The translations under genes were made by a program, and so were the position numbers. A stretch of DNA of 64,000 nt from Candidatus Phytoplasma oryzae (GTDB taxonomy: Bacteria; Bacillota_I; Bacilli_A; Acholeplasmatales; Acholeplasmataceae): assembly GCA_027945135.1 (NCBI GenBank), contig CP116038.1, positions 62,001 through 126,000 of the forward strand, in the 5' to 3' direction. Shown here one piece after another: positions 22,468 to 32,006 of the stretch. Positions within the stretch are counted from its first letter, which is position 1, and every line of letters begins with the position of its first letter. The notes beneath the pieces were generated by a model that saw only the letters and a list, made by a program, of their open reading frames with translations, did no database searches and was not told the origin of the DNA.

Positions 22468-25281
22468 ATGAATAAAAAAAAAGAAATTTTCAAAATTAGT
22501 AAATTATCAAAAAAAGAAGTTTTTAAATATTTAAATTCAAATATAACAGGACTATCTTCAGAAGAAGTAAAAAAAAGACAAAAAAAATATGGTTTGAATG
22601 TAATTAAGAATAATAAAAATGATAATATTATAAAAAAATTTATTAAACAATTTACCTCAGTTTTTGCTATTTTATTATGGTTATCAGGTTCTTTATCTAT
22701 ATTCATTAAAGAATATTCAATAGGAATCGCAATAATTTTAGTTATTATTGTAAACGGTTTTTTTTCTTTTTTTCAAGAAAGAAAAGCAGATAAAATTTTA
22801 TCTTCTTTAAACGATATGATTCCAAAAAAAATTCAAGTTTATAGAAATCAAAAAACAGAAATAATTAACACAACAGAATTGACTATTGGTGATGTAATTT
22901 TTTTAGAAACAGGTTCAACTGTTCCAGCAGACGCAAGACTTTTCGAAACAAATAATTTATTTGTTGATAATTCAATGTTATCAGGAGAAAGTGTTCCATT
23001 AAATAGAATATCAGAACCTAATAAAAACAAAAAAAAAATGATTTCTGAAATACCTAATATAGTTTATGCAGGAACTACAATAGCTAATGGTAGCGCTAAA
23101 GCTATTGTATATTCTATAGGAGAAAATACTCAAATAGGAGAAGTTTCTTCGTTAGCAAACAACATAGATAAAGGAGTTAATACTCTAGAAAAAAAAATTA
23201 AAGATTTTATTAGAAAAATAAGTATTATTGCTTCTGTTTTATCTTTATTTGTTTTTTTTATTTGTCTTTGGAGTTATTCTTTTTCTAAAAAAAATTATTT
23301 TTCTCTTTCTACAATTTTAAAAGATGCTCTTAAGCCATCAATTATTGCTGCTTTAGGAATGTTAGTAGCAAATATTCCAGAAGGATTGTTGCCTACTATT
23401 AATCTAAGTTTAGCTATTGGTTCACAAAGAATGGCAAAACAAAAAGCTTTAATTAAAAAATTATTTTCAGTAGAAACTTTAAATTCAGTTACAGTTATTT
23501 GCACTGATAAAACAGGAACTTTAACAGAAAATCAGTTAACATGTAGAAAAATTTTATTTCCAGGTGGATATGTGGATATTACAGGTAATGGTCTAGAAAA
23601 AAATGGAAATTTTTTAAACTTAAATAAATTAAATGATGATAAGGTTTTGAATAAATTATTTATTGCTTCGATAATTTGTTCAGAAGCAGAATTAATAAAC
23701 AATCCTAAAATAGAAAATGATTATAAAATAATAGGCAATCCTACTGAAGGTTCTATATTGATAGCCGCAAAAAAATATGGTTTAAACATTAAAGAAATAA
23801 AAAATAATTTTATAATAAAAAAAATAATCCCTTTTTCTTCTGAAACCAAAAAAATGAGTGTATATGCTAAAAATATATCTCAACAAAAATATTATGATAA
23901 TGATTCTGATTATTTATTTATTAAAGGAGCGCCTAATGTAATTTTAGAAAAATGTAATGCTCAATATAAAGATAAAAAAGTTTGTTTTTTTGATCCAGAA
24001 GAAAAGAAGAACTTTATTATAGAAAATGAAAAATTATCTAGCCAAGGATATCGTATTATAGCGATTACATATAAAAAAATAGATAAAAAAAATAAAAATA
24101 ATGATGATGAAGAAAATAATATGGTCTTTTTAGGTTTTTGTGTTCATTATGATCCTCCTAAAAAAGAAGTAAGAAATGCTGTTAAAAGTTTATTAAAATC
24201 TGGTTTAAAAATTACTGTTATTACTGGCGATTATGGTCCTACTGCTATTTCTATAGGTAAAAAAGTTGGTATTATTAAAGATAAATTCTTAAATATAGAA
24301 GGTTCCAAAATAGAAGAAATGGAAGAATCAGAATTAAAAAAAATTTTAAAAAGCAATATACCTATCTTTTTTTCAAGAACTACTCCTAAACATAAATTAA
24401 AAATAGTAGAAGCTTATCGTAAAAATAAAGAGATAGTGGGAGTTATAGGAGATGGAGTAAATGATATTTTAGCTTTCAAAGCTGCTCACATCGGAATATC
24501 TATGGGAAAAAGAGGAAAAGATGTAGCACGTAATTCTTCAGATATGATTTTATTAGACGATAATTTTTCTACAATTCCTAAAGCTCTTTTAGAAGCCAGA
24601 GGTATTTATTCTAATATTAAAAAATTTATGTTTTATGTTTTAAGTTCTAATGTGCCTCAATTATTTCCTATTATTTTTATGGCTTTTTTTCGTGTCCCTC
24701 TTTATTTAAATGTTATGCAAATTTTAGCTATAGACTTAATAACAGATTTATTACCTGCTATAGCTTTAGGAGCTGAAGAACCTGAATATAATTTATTAGA
24801 ACAAAAACCTATTAAAGAAACAGACAAATTATTAGATGCAAAATTATTAAAAAGAAGTTATGGTTTTTTAGGATTAATAGAAGGTATATTAGCCTTAATA
24901 TTTTTTTTAACACACGGAGGAAATAGTTTTATCAATAGCAATATGTCTTTAAAAACAATAACTCAAGATCCTAAATTTTTATTCGCATCAACTATGGCAT
25001 TTGGTGCTGTTATTTTTGCCCAAATAGGTAACGTTTTTGCTTGTCGTTCAGAAAAACTTTATTTTTGGGAAACTTGGAATAAAAAAAATAAATTACTATA
25101 TATTGGCGTTATAATGGAATTAATTTTATTTTTACTTATTTCTCAAAAAATTGTTTTTTTAAATAATTTTTTCGGAACAGTTCAAATAAAAATTCAACAT
25201 TATTTAATGCTCATATCTTGTATATTAGTAATTTTGTTTTTTGATACTATTTTTAAATTTTTGAATAAAAAAAAAAAATAA
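22468..25281 (+). CDS. P-type (type II) cation-transporting ATPase
   Basis: A 937-residue membrane pump. In order: an N-terminal cation-ATPase domain, two membrane helices, an actuator domain with SGES (TGES equivalent), the PEGL motif in ANIPEGLLPTINLSLAIGSQ, the phosphorylation site DKTGTLTEN with Asp near residue 347, a nucleotide domain with KGAP, TGDYG, the hinge GDGVNDILAFKAAHIGISMG (about 660-680), and a C-terminal set of six helices. The PEGLL-type helix 4 resembles Na/K- and Ca-ATPases. Which ion it moves cannot be read from the sequence. Phytoplasmas lack an F-type ATP synthase, so such pumps are thought to energise the membrane. Confidence 0.93.
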   Translation: MNKKKEIFKISKLSKKEVFKYLNSNITGLSSEEVKKRQKKYGLNVIKNNKNDNIIKKFIKQFTSVFAILLWLSGSLSIFIKEYSIGIAIILVIIVNGFFSFFQERKADKILSSLNDMIPKKIQVYRNQKTEIINTTELTIGDVIFLETGSTVPADARLFETNNLFVDNSMLSGESVPLNRISEPNKNKKKMISEIPNIVYAGTTIANGSAKAIVYSIGENTQIGEVSSLANNIDKGVNTLEKKIKDFIRKISIIASVLSLFVFFICLWSYSFSKKNYFSLSTILKDALKPSIIAALGMLVANIPEGLLPTINLSLAIGSQRMAKQKALIKKLFSVETLNSVTVICTDKTGTLTENQLTCRKILFPGGYVDITGNGLEKNGNFLNLNKLNDDKVLNKLFIASIICSEAELINNPKIENDYKIIGNPTEGSILIAAKKYGLNIKEIKNNFIIKKIIPFSSETKKMSVYAKNISQQKYYDNDSDYLFIKGAPNVILEKCNAQYKDKKVCFFDPEEKKNFIIENEKLSSQGYRIIAITYKKIDKKNKNNDDEENNMVFLGFCVHYDPPKKEVRNAVKSLLKSGLKITVITGDYGPTAISIGKKVGIIKDKFLNIEGSKIEEMEESELKKILKSNIPIFFSRTTPKHKLKIVEAYRKNKEIVGVIGDGVNDILAFKAAHIGISMGKRGKDVARNSSDMILLDDNFSTIPKALLEARGIYSNIKKFMFYVLSSNVPQLFPIIFMAFFRVPLYLNVMQILAIDLITDLLPAIALGAEEPEYNLLEQKPIKETDKLLDAKLLKRSYGFLGLIEGILALIFFLTHGGNSFINSNMSLKTITQDPKFLFASTMAFGAVIFAQIGNVFACRSEKLYFWETWNKKNKLLYIGVIMELILFLLISQKIVFLNNFFGTVQIKIQHYLMLISCILVILFFDTIFKFLNKKKK

Positions 25282-25389
25282 TAATTCATTAGTAAAAATT
25301 TTTTTAAAAATTTAATTTTTTCAATTAAATTTATATTTTCTAAATAAATTAGATAATATTTATAAAAAACATAATAAAAAGGTAAATAA

Positions 25390-25974
25390 ATGAAACTTAT
25401 TGTAGGATTAGGTAATATAGGCGAAAAATATAAATATACTCCTCATAATATAGGATTTTTAATGATAGATTATTTCTTAAAAAAAATAAAAGATAATAAC
25501 ATTATTTTTTGTCAAAAAAAAGAATTTAATTTTTTTTATTTTATCGAAATAAATAAAAAAAAAACAATATTATTTAAACCTCAAAATTATATGAATTCTT
25601 CTGGAATTGAAATAAAAAAAATCATTTCTAATCATAAAATAAATTTAGAAGATATTTTAATTTTAAATGATGATATTTATTTAAAAATAGGTAAATTTAA
25701 ATTTAAAAAAAAAGGTAATCATGGTGGACATAAAGGGTTAAAAAATATTATAGATAATTTAAAAACAAATATTTTTAAAAGATTAAAAATTGGCGTAGAT
25801 TATGATAATAAAATGAAAATAGAAAAATATGTATTAAATCCTTTATCAAAAGAACAAATAGAAAAAATTATGATAAATTTTGATTTTTTTTATAAAATTT
25901 TAATTTCTTTTGTTAATGATATATCACTAGATAAAATAATGTCTACAGCAATGAATACAAATACAACAAAATAA
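25390..25974 (+). CDS. pth: Peptidyl-tRNA hydrolase
   Basis: A 194-residue enzyme that releases peptides from prematurely dissociated peptidyl-tRNA. Hallmarks are KLIVGLGNIGEKY (2-14), TPHNIGF with the catalytic His near residue 20, KPQNYMNSSG (about 65-74), the catalytic Asp in LNDDIYL, and KGNHGGHKGLKNI (about 112-124). Length and motifs are typical. ATG 25390 has AAAAGG upstream. Confidence 0.95.
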   Translation: MKLIVGLGNIGEKYKYTPHNIGFLMIDYFLKKIKDNNIIFCQKKEFNFFYFIEINKKKTILFKPQNYMNSSGIEIKKIISNHKINLEDILILNDDIYLKIGKFKFKKKGNHGGHKGLKNIIDNLKTNIFKRLKIGVDYDNKMKIEKYVLNPLSKEQIEKIMINFDFFYKILISFVNDISLDKIMSTAMNTNTTK

Positions 25975-26041
25975 AAAAAATAAAAAAATATAAATAAAAA
26001 TTTAAATTAAATTTAAAATATTTTTATAAATAAAAAAGATT

Positions 26042-26071
26042 TATAATAAAGTTAGGTTAATTAAATAACCT
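26042..26071 (+). promoter_or_regulatory. TATAAT box followed by a small palindrome
   Basis: TATAAT at 26042-26047 is followed by AGGTTA (26054-26059) and its inverse TAACCT (26066-26071), just upstream of the gene at 26096. The palindrome sits where transcription would start, as an operator or start-site element might. No convincing -35 box is visible. Confidence 0.4.
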
Positions 26072-26095
26072 TTAGAAAAAGAGTATTCAATTTTC

Positions 26096-27247
26096 ATGAA
26101 AATAAAAAATATTTCTTTCATTATTATATTATCAATAACAACTTTAATAATTATTTTTTTATTAAATCCTAATAAAAATATTTTTTCTTCAAATAAAAAA
26201 AAAATATTTAAAATCGATAATTTTGAAAACACTAATACAAATAATAAAAAAATATTAAATATAATGGATAAAGAAAAAATTTATGATCCATCCATAATTT
26301 TGAATTATAAAAAAATAATATTAGATATTATTTCGAATAATAATAAATTAGAAAATGAATTAAAAAATATGTTTAATGATGAAAAAGTTATATTAAATAA
26401 TAAAATAATAGCTAATAATTATATTAATAGTGAATTTTTTCAAAATTTTAAAAAAGAATTAAAAAAAGTCAACGATATAATAAAAGAAAAAAATATTACT
26501 TATGAAGAAGAAAAAAAAATATCAGAAATAATCAAAAAATTAGATTCTTTATTCAAAAATAATATTAAAATACAACTTTTAAATTTAAAAAGAAATTTGT
26601 TGAAACAAAAAATTACTAAAAAAGAACTTCAAGAAAAAATTAATTGGATTACAAATGAAAAAAATAATGAAGATAACAACGAAAATATCGATTTAAATTT
26701 TCAAGAATATAAATTAAGAAATCAATATAAAAGAGATAATCAAATAGCTACAATAATAGAAGAAAAATTAGAACAATATCAAATTCAAATAAAAAAATTA
26801 AAATTAGAACAAAAATTGCTTTTAAATAATATAAATAAATTTGAAAATATTTTAAAAAAATTAAATCAAAAAGATATAGATTTTCAAAAAGAACTAGATA
26901 AAAAAGAAAAAGAAAATTTAATATGGCAACAAAAAGATCGTTTTTTAAAAAATCCAGAACATATAAAATTAAAAAAAGACTTAAAACAAATGTATATAAT
27001 TAGACAAGAAATTATTCAATCTTTAGCTATAGCAAAAACAGAAGAAGCTAAAATAAAAAGCGATTATAATTATTACGATGATATAATAAAAAAAATAGAA
27101 ATGAGTTATAATGAAGAAGGTCAAAAATTTGTTCAAAATTTCGGAAAATTAAAAAATAGTTTCAAAAATTTGAATTCTTTTAAAAAAGAACCTAAAAAAG
27201 ATATTCAACAAATTATAATTCAACTTAAAGAAATATATGATTTTTAA
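26096..27247 (+). CDS. Unknown membrane-anchored coiled-coil protein
   Basis: I do not recognise a family. The 383-residue product has one N-terminal membrane segment (about residues 6-24) after a short basic stretch. A long Lys/Glu/Asn-rich region follows with heptad-like leucine/isoleucine spacing, strongest at about 125-185 and 215-345, so it is mostly coiled coil. No cysteines and no catalytic motif are evident. The topology suggests an anchored filament-like protein on the outer face or, if the segment is cleaved, a secreted one. It precedes a terminator and the tandem-promoter array at 27388. Confidence 0.65.
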   Translation: MKIKNISFIIILSITTLIIIFLLNPNKNIFSSNKKKIFKIDNFENTNTNNKKILNIMDKEKIYDPSIILNYKKIILDIISNNNKLENELKNMFNDEKVILNNKIIANNYINSEFFQNFKKELKKVNDIIKEKNITYEEEKKISEIIKKLDSLFKNNIKIQLLNLKRNLLKQKITKKELQEKINWITNEKNNEDNNENIDLNFQEYKLRNQYKRDNQIATIIEEKLEQYQIQIKKLKLEQKLLLNNINKFENILKKLNQKDIDFQKELDKKEKENLIWQQKDRFLKNPEHIKLKKDLKQMYIIRQEIIQSLAIAKTEEAKIKSDYNYYDDIIKKIEMSYNEEGQKFVQNFGKLKNSFKNLNSFKKEPKKDIQQIIIQLKEIYDF

Positions 27248-27289
27248 TTTCTATTAAACAAATCAAAAACTTAATTCAAGTTATACAAA

Positions 27290-27324
27290 AACAATAAAAA
27301 AATTTTTTTATTGTTTTTTTTTTT
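27290..27324 (+). terminator. Rho-independent-type terminator
   Basis: AT-only hairpin CAATAAAAA/TTTTTATTG followed directly by a run of T. It lies 45 nt after the coiled-coil gene and before the repeat array, so it separates the two transcription units. Confidence 0.55.
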
Positions 27325-27387
27325 ATTATATTTAAAATTAAAAAAAATATATTCCAAAAAAATTAATTTTATAAAAAAATAAATAAG

Positions 27388-27680
27388 AATATATTTTTGA
27401 AAAATTTCCAAAAATTCAAAAATTATTTGACAAAAACAAATTTATATTGTAGAATTAGGAAATATATTTTTGAAAAATTTCCAAAAATTCAAAAATTATT
27501 TGACAAAAACAAATTTATATTGTAGAATTAGGAAATATATTTTTGAAAAATTTCCAAAAATTCAAAAATTATTTGACAAAAACAAATTTATATTGTAGAA
27601 TTAGGAAATATATTTTTAAAAAATTTCCAAAAATTCAAAAATTATTTGACAAAAACAAATTTATATTTTAGTATATTTTT
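27388..27680 (+). repeat. Four tandem 73-bp repeats, each with a consensus-like promoter
   Basis: Four direct copies with an exact 73-bp period. Each contains TTGACA (27427, 27500, 27573, 27646), a 17-nt spacer, and TAGAAT (27450, 27523, 27596) or TAGTAT (27669, last copy). Upstream of each -35 is an inverted pair GGAAAT / ATTTCC that could bind a regulator. All four promoters point at the secreted-protein gene starting at 27742. The copies are nearly identical, so the array is recent or homogenised. Confidence 0.88.
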
Positions 27681-27741
27681 AAAAAATTTCAAATAATTAC
27701 AAAAAATTCAATAATTTTTTAACCAAAAGGATGATAAAAAT

Positions 27742-28956
27742 ATGAAAATAAAAAAAAAACAAAAAATAAATAAAATAAAATCAGCAATTTATATCTTATC
27801 AATATTATCTGTTGCTATTATTTTAGCTTATACCATTTATGCAGCATCAAGTTATTTTTACGTAGAACAACCTTTTCAAAAAAATTACAAAATAGGAATA
27901 GTATCATCAGATTTGCTTAAAAGCAAATGTATACATGAAAATGATTCGAATCAAAAAGAACTTGTAGCATTAAACATTCCTTTTATAGATACAGATATTC
28001 AGACTCATAATATTGAAGAAATTCATCAAGTAAAATTAGATCAAGATCAATTGAAAAATAAACTAAAAACAACAAGAGATAATGGTTATGATATTTTAAA
28101 AAATTATAAACATTTAAATGTAGATTATAAAGTTGCATTAGTTGCTAAAAATAATAAAAAAGAAGATAATGTTACAATAATTAATTCTCAAGATGGTATC
28201 GATATTAAAACACAAATTTTTGATAAAGATTCACAAACTAGCCAAGAATCAACTATTGCGCCTGTAGAAATATCATATAAAAAAAGTTCAGATCCAACAT
28301 CTTCTATTTACACAGATTATGTTGATACATCAGGAAATTTAAAAAGACCTGAAGTATTTATTCCTAGAAAATCTAATGAAATTTTCACATCAACAGAAAA
28401 GAAAAGATTAGAAAATTTAAAAAATACAAATGAAAAACAAAAAGAAAAAGATGAAATTATTAAAGAATTAGAATTAAAACAAAAACAAAATTCAATCGAT
28501 ACTAAAGAAACAAATAGATTAAATAATTTAAAAAACTCAGATACAAATACAATAGAACAAGAAATAAAAGATATTATTTCAGAATTAGAAAAAAAACAAA
28601 AAGAGTGTCAAGATGAATATATTTCTTATGACATTAAAGTAAAATTTTATATCAATACAACTTTAAATAAAGATTTTTTAGAATCATTTTTTGCAGATTA
28701 TAATAAAAACAATCCTAACAATACTATAAAATATACAGATTTTGCTTTAAATGATAATGATACTCCTAAATTAAACATTACTTTATGTTATAAATTGGTA
28801 AATGATAAAGGTGATTCATTAGTTAATAATTTCACAACTAATAATGGAAAAACTGGTATGTCTCAAAGTTTCCCAGAAAACAAGTTAAAAAATAAAAATA
28901 AATTAGAAATTAAAATAATTAATTCTTCAGCATCGAAAAATAGACAAAAAATATAA
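27742..28956 (+). CDS. Unknown anchored or secreted protein behind the tandem promoters
   Basis: I do not recognise a family. The 404-residue protein has a basic N terminus (residues 1-13), one membrane segment (about 14-36, ending YTIYAAS) and a hydrophilic exterior domain. At about residues 215-290 are two imperfect copies of a charged coiled-coil unit (RLENLKNTNEK and RLNNLKNSDTN, each followed by a Glu/Lys-rich stretch). The last 100 residues form a separate Asn-rich domain with aromatic residues. ATG 27742 has AAAAGGATGA upstream. Because it follows four strong-looking promoters, it is probably abundant, as expected for a major surface or effector protein. The two genes downstream at 29018 and 30539 are likely co-transcribed. 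Confidence 0.7.
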   Translation: MKIKKKQKINKIKSAIYILSILSVAIILAYTIYAASSYFYVEQPFQKNYKIGIVSSDLLKSKCIHENDSNQKELVALNIPFIDTDIQTHNIEEIHQVKLDQDQLKNKLKTTRDNGYDILKNYKHLNVDYKVALVAKNNKKEDNVTIINSQDGIDIKTQIFDKDSQTSQESTIAPVEISYKKSSDPTSSIYTDYVDTSGNLKRPEVFIPRKSNEIFTSTEKKRLENLKNTNEKQKEKDEIIKELELKQKQNSIDTKETNRLNNLKNSDTNTIEQEIKDIISELEKKQKECQDEYISYDIKVKFYINTTLNKDFLESFFADYNKNNPNNTIKYTDFALNDNDTPKLNITLCYKLVNDKGDSLVNNFTTNNGKTGMSQSFPENKLKNKNKLEIKIINSSASKNRQKI

Positions 28957-29017
28957 TATAAAATATAATATAAAAAAGATTAAATTTAAAATTTTTTAAA
29001 TTAGGATTATTTTTAAT

Positions 29018-30505
29018 ATGATTAAAGATAATAAATCATATAAATACAAAAAAAAATTAAATTTATTATTTTTAATATTTGTATTTATATTTGTATTTAT
29101 TTTTATCAAAAATAATAATTATATTTTATCTTTTGCATTGGATGAAGAAAATGAAAAACAAAATAATGTTGAGAGTATTATATTAAGCTCTCAACAAAAA
29201 ATATCAAAAGAACAAAAAAATAAATATATTACACTAGAAAAAAAAAAATATATAATTATAGAAAACATATTAAAAGAACAAAATGATTTCCAAAATGATA
29301 AATCACAAGAATATTACTTCAAAATTTATTCATGTAAAAATGATACAAATGAAGAACAAATTGATTTTATAAAAAAAAATAATTCTAATTCACATATTTT
29401 TTATAATAATCAATATCATAAATTATATAAAGAAAAAAACTTATTTATAGATGTTGAAGCTAAAATATTTTTTCCAAAAAATAATAATGAAACACAAGAT
29501 GAAAAAATAAAAGAAGAAAAAAATATAACAAAAAAAATCAATATAGAAATGTTTTTTAAAAAAAACAATTCTTGGCAAATATTAAAAAATAAAAAAATGT
29601 CTATTTGCGAAGGTCAAATAGAATTTTTGATTATACTAAAAAAAAACCCAAAAAAAAATAAAAATACAAAAATAAATTTAAATTATAAAAAAAAATTTCA
29701 ATTACTTTTAGAATTTGATTTAGTAAATGAAAATAATAATATTATTTGTAAAGAAATAGAAAAATCTAAAATTATCAATCATTTAGAATTAGAAAACAAA
29801 AATTTTATAAAAAAAAACAACAATTTAGATATAATTGATAAAGATCTTTTGTTAAAAATAGATAAAGAACATTTATTAATAGATTTTACAAAAGATGAAA
29901 CAATACAAAAAGAATTAAAAAAATTCGACAAATTTGAATTATATGAAGATTTTAAAAAAAATATTTTATATTATAACCAAAAATTAAAATATAACCTTTT
30001 TTTTTGTTATTTAAACGATAAAAACCAAATTATAATAAAAAAATATCAAAATTTCAAAGAAATTAGTGAAAATTATTTACAAAATAATTATGCTTATATA
30101 AATGAATTTATAAATATTAAAAATATAAAAAAAATTTTTATTATTTGGCCTAAAACTATTTATTGTGCCAACGATTATAAAACATATTCAGATGCGCATT
30201 GGATATTTTATATGGATAATATAGGAACAATAGAAACTTTTGAAAAACATAATTGGTTTACAAAAATTTTATATAAAATATTAAGTTTTGTTTTGAACTT
30301 TATATATATAATAATAAAAGATGAAAATATTAAAAAAATACAAAAAGAATTGAATAAAGATCAAAAATATTTAATTAATTTACATGAAGAAAAAATTTTA
30401 TTACAACAAAAAAAAATCAACGAATGTAGAATAAATTTAGAAGAAAAACAAAAGATAAAAATAAAAATTATAAATTCAAAAGAAAATAAAAAGAAAATAA
30501 ATTAA
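29018..30505 (+). CDS. Unknown secreted/membrane coiled-coil protein
   Basis: I do not recognise a family. The 495-residue product starts with a short basic region, then a hydrophobic signal segment (about 14-35) ending YILSFALDEEN, which resembles a signal-peptidase site. A Lys/Asn-rich exterior domain follows, then a second hydrophobic stretch near 425-440 (FVLNFIYIIIK) and a C-terminal coiled coil to the end. This implies a protein spanning the membrane again near its C terminus. It lies 61 nt after the gene at 27742 and 33 nt before the AAA+ gene, so the three probably form one operon. Confidence 0.65.
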   Translation: MIKDNKSYKYKKKLNLLFLIFVFIFVFIFIKNNNYILSFALDEENEKQNNVESIILSSQQKISKEQKNKYITLEKKKYIIIENILKEQNDFQNDKSQEYYFKIYSCKNDTNEEQIDFIKKNNSNSHIFYNNQYHKLYKEKNLFIDVEAKIFFPKNNNETQDEKIKEEKNITKKINIEMFFKKNNSWQILKNKKMSICEGQIEFLIILKKNPKKNKNTKINLNYKKKFQLLLEFDLVNENNNIICKEIEKSKIINHLELENKNFIKKNNNLDIIDKDLLLKIDKEHLLIDFTKDETIQKELKKFDKFELYEDFKKNILYYNQKLKYNLFFCYLNDKNQIIIKKYQNFKEISENYLQNNYAYINEFINIKNIKKIFIIWPKTIYCANDYKTYSDAHWIFYMDNIGTIETFEKHNWFTKILYKILSFVLNFIYIIIKDENIKKIQKELNKDQKYLINLHEEKILLQQKKINECRINLEEKQKIKIKIINSKENKKKIN

Positions 30506-30538
30506 AGAAAATAAATTAAAAAATGAATTAAAAATAAA

Positions 30539-31816
30539 ATGAAAAAAGAAAATAAAATTTTATATAATTTAAAAATATTTTTTATTATTTTTTTAATTTT
30601 TTCCAATATATGTATAATAAGTTTCATTGTAGATAATAATTTTATAAAAAATAAATTTACAAAAAAAACGGAAAAAGAAAAAATACAAGAAATAATAAAA
30701 TCTATCATAGACAATTATGGAATAGAAATGGAAAAAGATCAAATTGAACAAATAACAAAACCTATTATCCATAAAGACATAGACAATAAATTATCAAAAG
30801 AATTCAATTCTTTCAAAGAAGAAATGATAAAAAAAAATCAAAACAATATTGAAGAATATGAAAAAAAATTAGAAAAAATAAATTTAAATAATGGGCAAAA
30901 AATAAATGAAGAAAATAAAACAAATGATAAAGAAATAAATAACGATAAATCATTATACAATAACATGCCTTCAGATACTAAATTTTTTCCTAAAAATAAA
31001 ACAAAATTTATACCTTACGATGAAATAATAGGTATGTCAAAAGAAAAAGAAGCTTTGGAAGAAATTTTAGATTATTTAACAAATACTGAAAATTACTCAT
31101 ACGAAAAATTAGGTCATATAGATGCACCTAAAGGAGTAATTTTATATGGTTGTCCAGGAACAGGTAAAACTATACTTGCTAGAGGTTTATCTTTGAAAGC
31201 AGGTGATTGTGTTTCTTTTTACGAAATACCATCTCCAGAATTTTCTTGTACATATTTCGGAGAAGCGCCTGAAAAAGTTAGAAATTTATTTAAAGATGTA
31301 AGAAATAATAACAAAAATCCTAATATAAAAGCGTCTATTATTTTTTTAGATGAATGTGAAGAAATTTTTAAAAATTTATCTAATTTAAGCGAAAATAGCA
31401 GCAAAGATTTAGCTAATGTTGTAAATCAATTCAAAATAGAATTAACAAGTACAGAAAATGATCCAAAAAAACCTATTTTTATAATTGGCGCTACTAATTA
31501 TTTTAATCAAATTGATGAAGCTATAAAATCTCGTTTAGATTATCATATAGAAGTAAAAACATTAGATCAACAAAATAGAAAAATTTTTTTGGATAAAAGA
31601 ATTAAACAAAGAAAAAATAATTACAAACCAGAAGCTTTAGAATATCTTTTAAATGATATAAATACTAAAATTGAAAATTATTCAGAAGAAAAAAGAGCTA
31701 ATAGAGTACTAGAACAATTACTAAATTCCATTATAAGAAATATAGCTAAAGAAAAAAGAAATATTGCAGAAATACAAGATGTTCAAAAAGGTTTTGAAAA
31801 AATATATAATAATTAA
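30539..31816 (+). CDS. Membrane-anchored AAA+ ATPase without protease domain
   Basis: A 425-residue protein with one N-terminal membrane helix (about 11-31), a charged coiled-coil linker, and an AAA+ domain from about residue 160. The closest relatives in form are FtsH/HflB-type ATPases: Walker A GCPGTGKT (204-211), Walker B IIFLDECEE (about 266-274), sensor 1 GATN, and arginine residues in SRLDYH near 331. The HExxH zinc protease part of FtsH is absent, so it would unfold or extract proteins rather than cut them. Related membrane AAA+ proteins are expanded in phytoplasmas and have been linked to virulence. It is the last gene of the tandem-promoter operon. Confidence 0.85.
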   Translation: MKKENKILYNLKIFFIIFLIFSNICIISFIVDNNFIKNKFTKKTEKEKIQEIIKSIIDNYGIEMEKDQIEQITKPIIHKDIDNKLSKEFNSFKEEMIKKNQNNIEEYEKKLEKINLNNGQKINEENKTNDKEINNDKSLYNNMPSDTKFFPKNKTKFIPYDEIIGMSKEKEALEEILDYLTNTENYSYEKLGHIDAPKGVILYGCPGTGKTILARGLSLKAGDCVSFYEIPSPEFSCTYFGEAPEKVRNLFKDVRNNNKNPNIKASIIFLDECEEIFKNLSNLSENSSKDLANVVNQFKIELTSTENDPKKPIFIIGATNYFNQIDEAIKSRLDYHIEVKTLDQQNRKIFLDKRIKQRKNNYKPEALEYLLNDINTKIENYSEEKRANRVLEQLLNSIIRNIAKEKRNIAEIQDVQKGFEKIYNN

Positions 31817-32006
31817 TATAAAAAAATTAAACTCCAAAATAATAAAAAAATATAAAATATAATTTTTTAAATTAAATTTATATTTACATAATTGATAAAA
31901 AAATTATAATATTATTTTATTTGAACACTTATTTTATTTATTAAAAATAATATTTTCTTTTAATAAAAGCTTAAAATTGGATAAACTAAAATTTTTTAGA
32001 AATATT

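Noticed and set aside
22422-23504. Three minus-strand ORFs inside the P-type ATPase region
   Set aside because: Shadows of the strongly supported plus-strand ATPase gene.
26041-26232. 63-residue minus-strand ORF
   Set aside because: Overlaps the start and promoter of the better supported plus-strand gene at 26096.
27388-27680. CRISPR array
   Set aside because: The copies are contiguous 73-bp units with no unique spacers, and each carries a promoter; no cas genes are near.
30502-31404. Minus-strand ORFs within the AAA+ gene
   Set aside because: Antisense shadows; no start signals.
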